DNA of 64,000 bases from Flammeovirgaceae bacterium UBA1842 (GTDB taxonomy: Bacteria; Bacteroidota; Bacteroidia; Cytophagales; Cyclobacteriaceae), in contig DDIU01000022.1 of NCBI GenBank assembly GCA_002338655.1, positions 211,083 through 275,082 on the forward strand, in the 5' to 3' direction. Shown here one piece after another: positions 43,194 to 52,236 of the stretch. Numbering within the stretch: position 1 is the stretch's first letter; every line of letters begins with the position of its first letter. The position numbers and the translations under genes are program-made. The notes beneath the pieces are model-generated. The model made no database searches. It saw only the letters and a list, made by a program, of their open reading frames with translations, and had not been told where the DNA came from.

Positions 43194-43631
43194 ATGTCAA
43201 AGACAATATCATTTTCGGTGAATTCAAAAAGTGAATCACCAGCCAGAACAAACATCAATGTAAGGGGTTTTAACCTAATTGTAGACGAACCCATTTCGCT
43301 TGGGGGCACAGATTTGGCTCCCAATCCAGTAGAATATATACTTGCCGGCTATGCAGGGTGTATCAATGTGGTCGCCCATATTGTGGCAAAAGAACAGAAA
43401 ATCAATCTTAAAAACCTTGAGATTGATATACTGGGCAACCTAAATCCATCGCGACTGTTTGGAACATCCTTCAGCGACCGGGCAGGCTATAAAGACCTAC
43501 AGGTAACACTAAGAACAAGCACTAAACTTGACGAGGGTCAAAAAATAAAATGGCTCAAAGAAATCGAGTCACGCTGCCCTGTAAATGACAACTTAAGCAA
43601 TGTCACTCCAATCACATTTTCACTCAACTAA
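43194..43631 (+). CDS. OsmC family protein
   Basis: 145 residues of the OsmC/Ohr fold. The segment NPVEYILAGYAGCINVVAHIVAKEQ holds the conserved cysteine at the helix start, and a second Cys lies in ESRCPVNDNLSNVTP. Members reduce organic hydroperoxides with thiols or handle reactive sulfur. It is the first full-length gene behind the SAM riboswitch and leader, and metY starts 13 bases after its stop, so a sulfur-metabolic role is likely. The enzymatic role is not proven. Confidence 0.88.
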   Translation: MSKTISFSVNSKSESPARTNINVRGFNLIVDEPISLGGTDLAPNPVEYILAGYAGCINVVAHIVAKEQKINLKNLEIDILGNLNPSRLFGTSFSDRAGYKDLQVTLRTSTKLDEGQKIKWLKEIESRCPVNDNLSNVTPITFSLN

Positions 43632-43644
43632 ACACTTTACTATT

Positions 43645-44976
43645 ATGTCAGATCAACTAAAATTCGAAACATTACAAATACATGCAGGATATGAAGACGT
43701 AGAGGAGTCTTCCCGGGCGAGTACCGTTCCGTTATATCAAACCTCATCTTATACTTTCAAAAACGCTGAGCACGGGGCTAACCTATTTGCCCTTAAAGAG
43801 TTTGGCAATATCTACACAAGGATTATGAATCCTACTACCGATGTTTTTGAAAAAAGGATTGCTGCGCTGGAGGGAGGAGTAGCAGCAGTGGCGGTAGGAT
43901 CCGGGCTAGCTGCACAATTTATTGCGCTTAACAATATATTATCTGCCGGAGATAATTTCGTCTCTAGTTCTTTCCTTTATGGGGGTACTTACAATCAATT
44001 TAAAGTGGCTTTCAAACGACTGGGGATTAAAGCTCGTTTTACTGAAAGCGATAAAGTCGAACATTTTTCCAAACTGATTGATGAAAACACAAAAGCCATC
44101 TATCTGGAAACCATAGGCAATCCGGGATTCAATATCCCTGACTTTGAGGCTATTGCTGCATTGGCTAATGAACACAACATTCCACTTGTAGTTGACAATA
44201 CATTCGGTGCAGGAGGGTATCTTTTTAGGCCAATAGAACATGGGGCGGCCGTAGTTGTAGCCTCGGCAACCAAATGGATTGGTGGTCACGGTACTTCTAT
44301 CGGTGGTATTATCATTGACAGCGGAAAATTCAACTGGGGCAATGGTAAATTCCCTGAATTTACCGAGCCTTCAGAAGGTTACCACGGACTGAAATTTTGG
44401 GACACTTTTGGTTTCGATAACCCATTGGGTTTGCCCAACATCGCCTTTGCCATTCGTGCCAGAGTGGAGGGTTTACGTGATTTTGGCCCCACGTTAAGCC
44501 CTTTCAATTCCTTTTTGCTGCTTCAAGGCTTGGAGACGCTTTCATTGCGGGTTCAGCGTACTGTTGACAATGCACTTGAGTTGGCCAAATGGTTGGAGAA
44601 TCACCCACAAGTAGAAACTGTCAACTACCCTGGATTAGAAACAAGTAGCTACCACTCACTGGCCAAAAAATATCTCCAAAACGGTTTTGGCGGAGTATTG
44701 TCATTTGTAGTGAAGGGTGGAAAAGAGGAGGCCTCTTTATTTATCGATAGCCTAAAACTTGTACGCCATTTGGCCAATGTGGGTGACGCCAAAACACTCA
44801 TAATACAACCCTCTGCAACTACTCATCAACAATTGAGCGATGAGGAGCAAATTGCCGCAGGGGTGTTGCCGAACCTGTTACGGGTTTCATTAGGGATAGA
44901 ACATATCGAGGACATAAAATCAGATTTCAACAATGCCTTTAGTAAAATCAAAAGCCGCGAACTTGCTCAAGCCTAA
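43645..44976 (+). CDS. metY: O-acetylhomoserine sulfhydrylase
   Basis: 443 residues starting at 43645 (MSDQLKFETLQIHAGY); an ATG at 43600 in the same frame lies inside the OsmC gene and is unlikely. A PLP enzyme that makes homocysteine from O-acetylhomoserine and sulfide. Motifs are YTRIMNPTTDVFEKRIAALE, the Schiff-base lysine in ATKWIGGHG, and VRHLANVGDAKTLIIQP near the end. Its 3' end overlaps metX by 44 bases. It belongs to the riboswitch-controlled operon. Confidence 0.95.
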   Translation: MSDQLKFETLQIHAGYEDVEESSRASTVPLYQTSSYTFKNAEHGANLFALKEFGNIYTRIMNPTTDVFEKRIAALEGGVAAVAVGSGLAAQFIALNNILSAGDNFVSSSFLYGGTYNQFKVAFKRLGIKARFTESDKVEHFSKLIDENTKAIYLETIGNPGFNIPDFEAIAALANEHNIPLVVDNTFGAGGYLFRPIEHGAAVVVASATKWIGGHGTSIGGIIIDSGKFNWGNGKFPEFTEPSEGYHGLKFWDTFGFDNPLGLPNIAFAIRARVEGLRDFGPTLSPFNSFLLLQGLETLSLRVQRTVDNALELAKWLENHPQVETVNYPGLETSSYHSLAKKYLQNGFGGVLSFVVKGGKEEASLFIDSLKLVRHLANVGDAKTLIIQPSATTHQQLSDEEQIAAGVLPNLLRVSLGIEHIEDIKSDFNNAFSKIKSRELAQA

Positions 44977-46000
44977 AGTTCAGTTTTTCAGTTATGATCA
45001 AAAGTTCGGTTTGGAGGATGGAAGCATCCTCCCCGAACTGGAGATCGCCTATACTACCCATGGGGTACTTAACGCTGAAAGAAATAATGTAGTTTGGGTC
45101 TTCCATGCACTTACTGCCAATGCTGATCCTACGGAATGGTGGCCGGGTCTTGTTGGAGATAATGACTTGATCAATCCCAATGAGCATTTTATTGTATGTG
45201 CCAATATGATTGGCTCTTGCTATGGGAGTACTGGACCAGAAAGTATCAACCCGGTAACTGGCGAAAAATATGGTCTGGATTTTCCTCTGTTGACCATTAA
45301 AGATATGGTTAAAGCACACGAGCTTTTGCGTAAATATTTAGGGATCAATAGTATTCATTTTGGTATTGGCGGATCTATGGGCGGTCAGCAATTGCTTGAA
45401 TGGAGTATAATGAATCCCTCGATTTTTAAAAACATTTGCCTCATAGCGACCAATGCACGCCATTCGGCCTGGGGAATAGCTTTTAATGCCACTCAACGTT
45501 TAGCCCTACAGGCTGATCCCACCTTGAATTATAAATATGAAGGGGCTGGTGAGAATGGGCTAAAGGCCGCCCGTGCAATAGCGCTGCTGTCCTATAGAAA
45601 TCAAAATATATATAGAAAGACGCAGAGCGATTTTGATGAAAAATTAGAGGATTTTAAGGCGGATAGTTACCAGCAATATCAAGGTGATAAATTGGTTAAA
45701 CGGTTTAGTCCGCAAAGCTACTGGACATTAAGCAAGGCTATGGACAGTCACAATGTTGGTCGCGGAAGGGCATCTGTGCGGAATGCGCTCAAAGAAATAA
45801 CAGCCAAATCATTGATCATTAGTATCAAGAGCGACTTGTTATTCCCGATAGCTGAACAGCGATTTATTGCAAAAAACATTAGAGGTGCTGATTTTAAAAT
45901 CATTGACTCTCAATTTGGCCATGATGGTTTCTTATTAGAGACTTCAGCCCTATCCAAACTAATTTACAACCATTTAAACACTAAGCATGAAAAGATATAA
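44933..46000 (+). CDS. metX: Homoserine O-acetyltransferase
   Basis: 355-residue alpha/beta hydrolase-fold enzyme that acetylates homoserine from acetyl-CoA. The nucleophile serine is in GIGGSMGGQQLLEW, the Asp in ISIKSDLLFP and the His in GHDGFLLE; VCANMIGSCYGSTGP is a further family block. The start ATG at 44933 lies inside metY, implying coupled translation. MetX makes the substrate of MetY, so pathway order and operon agree. Confidence 0.94.
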   Translation: MPLVKSKAANLLKPKVQFFSYDQKFGLEDGSILPELEIAYTTHGVLNAERNNVVWVFHALTANADPTEWWPGLVGDNDLINPNEHFIVCANMIGSCYGSTGPESINPVTGEKYGLDFPLLTIKDMVKAHELLRKYLGINSIHFGIGGSMGGQQLLEWSIMNPSIFKNICLIATNARHSAWGIAFNATQRLALQADPTLNYKYEGAGENGLKAARAIALLSYRNQNIYRKTQSDFDEKLEDFKADSYQQYQGDKLVKRFSPQSYWTLSKAMDSHNVGRGRASVRNALKEITAKSLIISIKSDLLFPIAEQRFIAKNIRGADFKIIDSQFGHDGFLLETSALSKLIYNHLNTKHEKI

Positions 46001-47195
46001 TATAGGATTGATTGGCTTTGGCTGTGTTGGCCAGGGCTTTTACGAAGTGCTGAAGGCCAACCCGTCTATCCCTGCGCAAATAACCAAGATAGTTGTAAAA
46101 GATGCCTCCAAAGAAAGGGCTGTGGACAGAAATTTACTCTCTTTCAATATTGACGAGCTAATAAATGACCCCGCAATTGATATGGTTGTGGAGCTTATTG
46201 ATGATGTTGATGTGGCTTATGATATTCTGAAGAAATCCTTGTCACTTCATAAACCGGTAGTGACCGCCAACAAAAAAATGGTAGCTGAAAATCTCAGTGA
46301 ATTGATTTCACTTCAAACACTTTACAAAACGCCAATATTGTATGAAGGAGCTGTCTGTGGAAGTATTCCAATTATTCAGACCATCGACCGATATTATCAA
46401 TCGGAAAATATTACTTCCATAAGTGGGATATTTAATGGGTCTACCAATTATATTCTGACCAAAATACTTGAGCAGAACCTAACTTACGATGAGGCATTAC
46501 AAGAAGCTCAAGAAAACGGATTTGCTGAATCAGATCCGATTTTAGATGTAGGGGGTTTTGACCCTAAATTTAAACTCAGCATACTAGTACGACATGCTTT
46601 TGGGCATTGGGTTCATCCAGACCAGATCTTACATTGGGGCATTAACAAGCTACAGAATCAAGATTTTGATTTTGCCAAAGCCAATGGCCTTAAAATAAAG
46701 CTTGTAGCAAAGGCAGACTATAAAAATGGCTCATTATCATTGACGGTAGCCCCACATTTTGTCAATGCACAAGACCCTCTTTTTTATATTGATAATGAAA
46801 ACAATGTGGTGATTATTGATGGTGAATTTGTGGGCCGACAGACATTAGCTGGTAAAGGAGCTGGAAGTCACCCTACTGGATTGGCCGTGCTGTCAGATGT
46901 TAAAGCCATTATTTATGGTACCGCATATCACTATAAGATTCCATTAGAGTTTATTATTCCCGATAGCGTTATTGACGTCTATGTAAGATATGATGCCACC
47001 ACAGATTTTGTGGTTGAATTGTTTGAGAGTATTTCAGAAAAGTACGTTGGAAAGCAATCTTCCTATGTGCTAGGTTCCATTAAGTTGAATCAGCTAAAAT
47101 CCATCCTTAATATAGACAATGTGAATGCCATAGTTATGACTCAGGAAAAAAAAGAGCTGCAAACAACAAAATTGACCTATTCTTATGCTTCATAG
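45987..47195 (+). CDS. hom: Homoserine dehydrogenase
   Basis: 402 residues. It reduces aspartate semialdehyde to homoserine. The NAD(P) motif GFGCVGQGFYEVL is at the N-terminus. TANKKM, GIFNGSTNYILT and FAESDPILDVGGFDPKFKL mark the catalytic domain. The C-terminal part (about 320-402: IPLEFIIPDSVIDVYVRYDA) resembles a short regulatory domain. It overlaps metX by 14 bases and is the last methionine gene of the operon. It feeds MetX with homoserine. Confidence 0.93.
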   Translation: MKRYNIGLIGFGCVGQGFYEVLKANPSIPAQITKIVVKDASKERAVDRNLLSFNIDELINDPAIDMVVELIDDVDVAYDILKKSLSLHKPVVTANKKMVAENLSELISLQTLYKTPILYEGAVCGSIPIIQTIDRYYQSENITSISGIFNGSTNYILTKILEQNLTYDEALQEAQENGFAESDPILDVGGFDPKFKLSILVRHAFGHWVHPDQILHWGINKLQNQDFDFAKANGLKIKLVAKADYKNGSLSLTVAPHFVNAQDPLFYIDNENNVVIIDGEFVGRQTLAGKGAGSHPTGLAVLSDVKAIIYGTAYHYKIPLEFIIPDSVIDVYVRYDATTDFVVELFESISEKYVGKQSSYVLGSIKLNQLKSILNIDNVNAIVMTQEKKELQTTKLTYSYAS

Positions 47196-47240
47196 GAGGT
47201 GTTTAAGTGATAATCGTTAAATTGGATATAAAAATCCATT

Positions 47241-47765
47241 ATGCTATACCTTATCATACTCTTGCTACTCCCTTTAAAGGGCGAATCCGAAAACATTATT
47301 AAGTGGACTGACGGGCAACAAATAGACTGGAGTGTTTTCAAGGGCAAGCCTGATCCGTCCAGTCCTTATGATGCACAATTAAACTCTGGGGTTAGATACA
47401 GTTATTCCTATGAAAGTAAGAATGGAAATGTAAAAGTGAATTTTGATGTGTTTTGTTATATGGATCCCAACTTATCGTGGAGCAAAAAAGGCAAGCAAAC
47501 CGACTATTTATTAGGTCATGAGCAACTGCATTTTGACATTTCTGAACTTCATGCACGCAAATTAAGAAAGGCACTTCAGGAGTATGACTTCTCAAAAAAT
47601 CCACAAAAAGAGGTGGAAAAAATATTTAATCGAATAACTAAGGATCGTCAGGATATGCAAAATAAGTATGACAAAGAGACGGATCACTCCAAAAACAAGC
47701 CTGAGCAGGCAGAATGGGTAGATTTTGTGGCCCAACAGCTCGCAGAATTGAATGCTTACAAATAG
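47241..47765 (+). CDS. DUF922 domain protein, secreted
   Basis: 174 residues. A hydrophobic signal-like start (MLYLIILLLLPLKG) is followed by IKWTDGQQIDWSVFKGKP and a metalloprotease-like HExxH (LLGHEQLHFDISELHARKL), which defines DUF922. It is probably a zinc-dependent peptidase of the periplasm, but activity is not shown for the family. It lies 45 bases after hom on the same strand; it could be on the same transcript, though no sulfur role is expected. Confidence 0.85.
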   Translation: MLYLIILLLLPLKGESENIIKWTDGQQIDWSVFKGKPDPSSPYDAQLNSGVRYSYSYESKNGNVKVNFDVFCYMDPNLSWSKKGKQTDYLLGHEQLHFDISELHARKLRKALQEYDFSKNPQKEVEKIFNRITKDRQDMQNKYDKETDHSKNKPEQAEWVDFVAQQLAELNAYK

Positions 47766-47809
47766 CCAAATTTTAAATCTTCACATTATAGTTTTAAACA
47801 TTTACTCAA

Positions 47810-47817
47810 TATATTTG
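47810..47817 (+). promoter_or_regulatory. Possible -7 promoter element of nqrF
   Basis: TATATTTG fits TAnnTTTG and lies 50 bases upstream of the nqrF start. The -33 box is not clear. Confidence 0.35.
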
Positions 47818-47867
47818 TAGTCCTATTGAAAAGGGAAATTTTTCACTGAAGAAATCATTAAATTTCA

Positions 47868-49172
47868 ATGAGTACAGTTATTATAACCTCGATTGTTGCC
47901 TTCACAGCTATCATTCTTTTACTGGTTTTAGTTCTCCTCTTCGCACAATCAAAGCTTGTGCAATCAGGTCCGGTAAATATTTATGTCAATGGTGACAAGG
48001 AAAATCCTATTGTAACCACAGCAGGATCTACTTTATTATCAACACTATCTGCACAAAAAATCTTCTTGCCATCAGCGTGTGGTGGTGGTGGTACATGTGC
48101 TATGTGTAAATGTATAGTTGAAGATGGAGGTGGCGATGTGCTGCCAACCGAAGTGGGCCATCTGAGCCGAGCCGAACAAAAAGAAAATGTTCGTCTTTCA
48201 TGTCAGGTAAAAGTAAAGCAGGACATGGAAATACGTATACCAGAAGAAATTTTTGGTATTAAGAAATGGGAATGCGAAGTGGTTTCCAACTACAACGTAT
48301 CTACCTTTATTAAGGAATTTGTAATGAAATTGCCTGAAGGCGAAACTTTGGATTTCGAAGCCGGAGGATATGTACAAATTGATGTACCGGTGATTGAAGT
48401 TGATTTCAAAACCATGGACATTATACCTAAGCCAGAATTAGGCCACCCTGATGACAAGTACCAAGCAGATTGGGACAACTTCAATCTGTGGGATCTTAAA
48501 ATGGTGAATGATGAGCCAATATTCCGTGCATATTCAATGGCCAATCACCCAGCTGAAGGTAACATTGTAATGTTGAACATCCGTATTGCTACCCCACCAT
48601 GGGATAGGGATGCCGGTAAATGGATGGATGTAAATCCTGGTATCTGTTCATCTTATGTATTCTCAAGAAAACCCGGTGATAAAGTAACGATCTCAGGCCC
48701 TTATGGAGAGTTTGCTATCAACCATACAGATAGGGAAATGATCTATATTGGTGGTGGTGCGGGAATGGCCCCACTTAGGGCTCAGATATTCCATCTTTTC
48801 CATACTGAAAAAACAGACCGAAAAGTATCTTACTGGTATGGTGGAAGATCAAAAAAAGAATTGTTCTATATCAATCACTTTAGAAAAATTGAAGAGAACT
48901 TCCCTAACTTCCAGTTTAATATAGCACTTTCCGAGCCATTGGAAGAAGACAACTGGCAAGTAAAAAAATCATTGGATGATAAAGAAGCTGATGGATACCT
49001 TGGATTCATTCACTTGGCTTTATTTGAAAACTATTTGAAAGATCATCCAGATCCTGAAGAAGTGGAATATTACCTATGCGGACCGCCTTTGATGAATGCT
49101 GCGGTATTAAAAATGCTGGATGACATGGGCATACCCCCTGAAAATGTCAGATTTGATGACTTTGGAGGATAA
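47868..49172 (+). CDS. nqrF: Na+-translocating NADH:quinone reductase subunit F
   Basis: 434 residues: one N-terminal membrane helix (about 4-26), then a 2Fe-2S ferredoxin domain (Cys71, 77, 80 in ACGGGGTCAMC, and Cys112). An FAD domain (RAYSMANHP) and a NADH domain (GGGAGMAPLRAQIF; CGPPLMN) follow. NqrF is the electron entry point of the sodium-pumping complex. The other subunits (A-E) are not in the window, so this gene is detached from its usual operon or the operon is split. A strong terminator follows it. Confidence 0.94.
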   Translation: MSTVIITSIVAFTAIILLLVLVLLFAQSKLVQSGPVNIYVNGDKENPIVTTAGSTLLSTLSAQKIFLPSACGGGGTCAMCKCIVEDGGGDVLPTEVGHLSRAEQKENVRLSCQVKVKQDMEIRIPEEIFGIKKWECEVVSNYNVSTFIKEFVMKLPEGETLDFEAGGYVQIDVPVIEVDFKTMDIIPKPELGHPDDKYQADWDNFNLWDLKMVNDEPIFRAYSMANHPAEGNIVMLNIRIATPPWDRDAGKWMDVNPGICSSYVFSRKPGDKVTISGPYGEFAINHTDREMIYIGGGAGMAPLRAQIFHLFHTEKTDRKVSYWYGGRSKKELFYINHFRKIEENFPNFQFNIALSEPLEEDNWQVKKSLDDKEADGYLGFIHLALFENYLKDHPDPEEVEYYLCGPPLMNAAVLKMLDDMGIPPENVRFDDFGG

Positions 49173-49197
49173 GATGATTTCAATTATCATATAGAGA

Positions 49198-49231
49198 AAT
49201 AGGTTGGTAGATATGCCAACCTATTTTTTTT
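49198..49231 (+). terminator. Intrinsic terminator after nqrF
   Basis: AATAGGTTGG (49198-49207) pairs perfectly with CCAACCTATT (49216-49225) around an 8-base loop and is followed by a T-run of eight. It isolates nqrF from the next gene. Confidence 0.92.
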
Positions 49232-49369
49232 GAAACAAACCAAGGCAGCAGTTAAAATGTAGTCAGTGAGTGGACATCTCTAAAGTCAATTGGTAAAGAC
49301 CTCTAACTTTTGTGAATGTCACTTGTTTATTCGTAAATCAAAACCGTATTTTAGGATCAAATACAACCC

Positions 49370-50530
49370 ATGGATCTGAAAATATTTTTCTCCCCCCTCG
49401 ATGACGAGCTTTTCTCGCACATAAGAAGTAATACAAGTTTCCTGAAAAGCATTAAGGTCAACATTGATAAAATGCCCGCATTTAAAGGTGCCGACATGGC
49501 TTTGATTGGTGTGGAGGAGGAACGTGGCACCATTATCAATAAAGGTACTGCCAAGGCAGCCAACGAAATCAGGAAGAAACTCTATAAGCTTAAAAAGGGA
49601 ACAGGAAAATACAAGATTGTTGACCTTGGTAACATCCGTAGTGGTGTTGACTTGGCGGAAACCACAGGGCGTATTACAGAGGTCTGTCAGGTGCTGATTC
49701 AAAATAATGTGCTTCCCATTGTCATAGGTGGATCTCATGACTTGGATTATGGGCAGTACAAAGCCTACGAGGGGATGGAAAAACTGATAAGCTTACTCAA
49801 TGTGGATGCTTTTCTCGATATGGAAGAAGGGGTAAGTGAGCCAGAACATGAAAGGCATATTCACAAAATCCTGTTGCATGAGCCTAACTTTTTATTCAAT
49901 TACAGCCATTTGGCCTATCAAAGCTATCTGATTGACCAAAATGCAATCAACATATTGGAGAAGCTCTATTTTGAAGCGTATCGGGTCGGGCATTTAAGGT
50001 CCAATATCTCGGAAATGGAGCCTATTATCAGAAATGCGGATATGCTTTCTTTTGATATTTCCGCCATAAAATCCAGTGATGCCCCCGGCAATGCCAATGC
50101 CCAGCCATTCGGACTTACAGGGGAAGAGGCTTGCCAGATCTGTTGGTATGCTGGAATTAATGAAAAACTGAGCTCAGCAGGATTTTATGAGTACAATCCA
50201 GACCTTGATGACCCTTCTAAGAAAACGGCTGCCGTGGTAGCTACCATGATCTGGTACTTTATTGAAGGTTTTTATCATCGGAAAAATGAGCAGAATTTTA
50301 AGACCAATGACTACTTGAAGTTTGTTGTTTCTATGTCAGGTAATCCCGATGCCTTGAATTTTTATAAAAGTAAGCTTAGCGAGAAGTGGTGGATGGAAGT
50401 ACCTTTTCAGCAAGGTAAAGAGAGATACTCGCGTAACTGTATCATTCCATGCAGTTATTCTGACTACCAAATGGCCACTCATGGTGAGCTTCCCGAAAGA
50501 TATATTAATACCCTCGCAAAGTTGATTTAG
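49370..50530 (+). CDS. Arginase/formimidoylglutamase-family protein with altered metal site
   Basis: 386 residues, longer than arginases (about 300). Four of six Mn ligands can be aligned: His123 (IGGSHDLD), Asp146 and Asp150 (NVDAFLD), and Asp229 (LSFDIS). The ligand His of DAHxD is Phe148, and the second Asp of SxDxD is Ser231, followed by KSSDAPG instead of LDP. An N-terminal extension and a long C-terminal tail (ESVP-less, ending RYINTLAKLI) are present. Automatic annotation would say formimidoylglutamase. With this site, hydrolysis is doubtful and the true role is unknown. Confidence 0.75.
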   Translation: MDLKIFFSPLDDELFSHIRSNTSFLKSIKVNIDKMPAFKGADMALIGVEEERGTIINKGTAKAANEIRKKLYKLKKGTGKYKIVDLGNIRSGVDLAETTGRITEVCQVLIQNNVLPIVIGGSHDLDYGQYKAYEGMEKLISLLNVDAFLDMEEGVSEPEHERHIHKILLHEPNFLFNYSHLAYQSYLIDQNAINILEKLYFEAYRVGHLRSNISEMEPIIRNADMLSFDISAIKSSDAPGNANAQPFGLTGEEACQICWYAGINEKLSSAGFYEYNPDLDDPSKKTAAVVATMIWYFIEGFYHRKNEQNFKTNDYLKFVVSMSGNPDALNFYKSKLSEKWWMEVPFQQGKERYSRNCIIPCSYSDYQMATHGELPERYINTLAKLI

Positions 50531-50625
50531 TTGGATAATTTGACACTAAAATATTGTATATTCAATTGATTTTGTTCAGGGGGGCATAATTATGCGGCCA
50601 TCTTTCAAATTAAAATAAATCTAAA

Positions 50626-52233
50626 ATGAGAAGAGTATTTATCATCACCTCAGCAGTATTAATTTTAAGCATTTCGGCCATAGCTTTCTTCTGGCCTCCA
50701 ATCCTTTGGGTTTTTGTACTGATAGGGCCGTTGTTTCTCATTGGATTGAACGACATGCTTCAAAAGCGGCAGGCCATTAGAAGAAATTTCCCTTTAGTAG
50801 GCAATTTCAGGTACATGTTTGAAGCCATCAGGCCAGAGATTAGCCAATATTTTATAGAAACAAATTTTAGTGGGGTCCCTTTTTCGCGCCAGTCACGATC
50901 TATCGTGTATCAAAGAGCCAAAAAAGAACTATCAACGTTGCCATTTGGTACTCAACTAAATGTTTATGAAGTAGGCTATGAGTGGGTAAACCATTCCTTA
51001 CTTCCAAAAACTGTTAACCCTGAATCACTACGTGTCACAATTGGCGGCCCTGATTGTACACAACCATATAACGCCAGCATCCTCAATATCTCCGCTATGA
51101 GTTACGGATCACTCAGTAAAAATGCCGTGCAGGCACTCAACAAAGGAGCTAAAATTGGAGGATTTGCACACAATACGGGTGAGGGTGGTTTGACCCAATA
51201 TCATTTGATGCACAATGGTGACGTCATTTGGCAACTTGGTACGGGTTATTTTGGTGCACGCACATTGGAAGGAAAATTTGATGAAGAACTATTTAAGGAA
51301 AAATCCCACCATCAAAATGTGAAAATGATTGAAATCAAGCTTTCACAAGGAGCCAAGCCCGGGCATGGGGGAATATTGCCAGCTGAAAAAGTAAGTGAGG
51401 AAATATCCAAAATACGTAATGTCCCTGCACATAAAACGGTAGTTTCCCCTCCTGGTCATTCAGCATTTACCACCCCCTTGGAAATGTTGGATTTCATTAA
51501 AAAATTGAGAGATCTGTCGGGGGGCAAGCCGATCGGTATCAAATTATGTATTGGTAAACGCAGGGAATTTATCTCCATCTGTAAGGCTATGGTAGAGTCT
51601 GGAATTCAGCCCGATTATGTAGACATAGATGGAGGGGAAGGCGGTACTGGTGCAGCACCAATGGAATACTCCAATAGTATAGGAACGCCTCTGGTGGAAG
51701 CACTTACATTTGCACACAACTCATTAGTAGGTTTTGGCCTACGTGACAAAATAAAAGTGATATGCAGTGGTAAAATAATTACCGCATTCGATATTATTAA
51801 AAACATTGCCATAGGAGCAGATTTATGTTATTCTGCCAGGGGCATGATGATGGCAGTGGGATGCATTCAGGCACTAAGATGTAACTCCAACCTTTGCCCA
51901 ACTGGGGTGGCAACACAAGATCCTCAACTAGTAAAAGGCCTTGATGTGGAGGACAAAGCCATAAGGACAGCCACTTTTCATAAAGAAACCATGCACAGTA
52001 CCGCGGAGATGCTAGGCTCGATGGGACTTAATTCTACTGCTGAACTTAGGCCATGGCACAGGATGCGCAGAACAGATTTTACGGAAATAAAGCACTACGG
52101 TGAGATATACCCCTATTTGAAACCGGGTGATCTATTAGGAGAAAATATTCCACAAGACTGGAAACGTGCCTTCGCTGCCGCTACTTCCTCTTCGTTCGAC
52201 CACGTAGAAGAAATGCCCGCTGAACTTGTATAG
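50626..52233 (+). CDS. FMN-binding glutamate synthase family protein, membrane-anchored
   Basis: 535 residues. Two N-terminal membrane helices (about 5-45) precede the GltB FMN/synthase-like domain: ISAMSYGSLSKNAVQALN, AHNTGEGGLTQYHL, VDIDGGEGGTGAAP. The cysteine cluster GCIQALRCNSNLCPTGVATQ binds the 3Fe-4S centre. The amidotransferase domain of true glutamate synthase is missing. The family is common in Bacteroidota; the reaction is unclear. The next gene starts three bases after its stop. Confidence 0.88.
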   Translation: MRRVFIITSAVLILSISAIAFFWPPILWVFVLIGPLFLIGLNDMLQKRQAIRRNFPLVGNFRYMFEAIRPEISQYFIETNFSGVPFSRQSRSIVYQRAKKELSTLPFGTQLNVYEVGYEWVNHSLLPKTVNPESLRVTIGGPDCTQPYNASILNISAMSYGSLSKNAVQALNKGAKIGGFAHNTGEGGLTQYHLMHNGDVIWQLGTGYFGARTLEGKFDEELFKEKSHHQNVKMIEIKLSQGAKPGHGGILPAEKVSEEISKIRNVPAHKTVVSPPGHSAFTTPLEMLDFIKKLRDLSGGKPIGIKLCIGKRREFISICKAMVESGIQPDYVDIDGGEGGTGAAPMEYSNSIGTPLVEALTFAHNSLVGFGLRDKIKVICSGKIITAFDIIKNIAIGADLCYSARGMMMAVGCIQALRCNSNLCPTGVATQDPQLVKGLDVEDKAIRTATFHKETMHSTAEMLGSMGLNSTAELRPWHRMRRTDFTEIKHYGEIYPYLKPGDLLGENIPQDWKRAFAAATSSSFDHVEEMPAELV

Positions 52234-52236
52234 CCC

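Noticed and set aside
43600..43644. Longer MetY starting at 43600
   Set aside because: The added 15 residues come from the OsmC gene read in another frame; MSDQLKFETLQIHAGY at 43645 is the family-like start.
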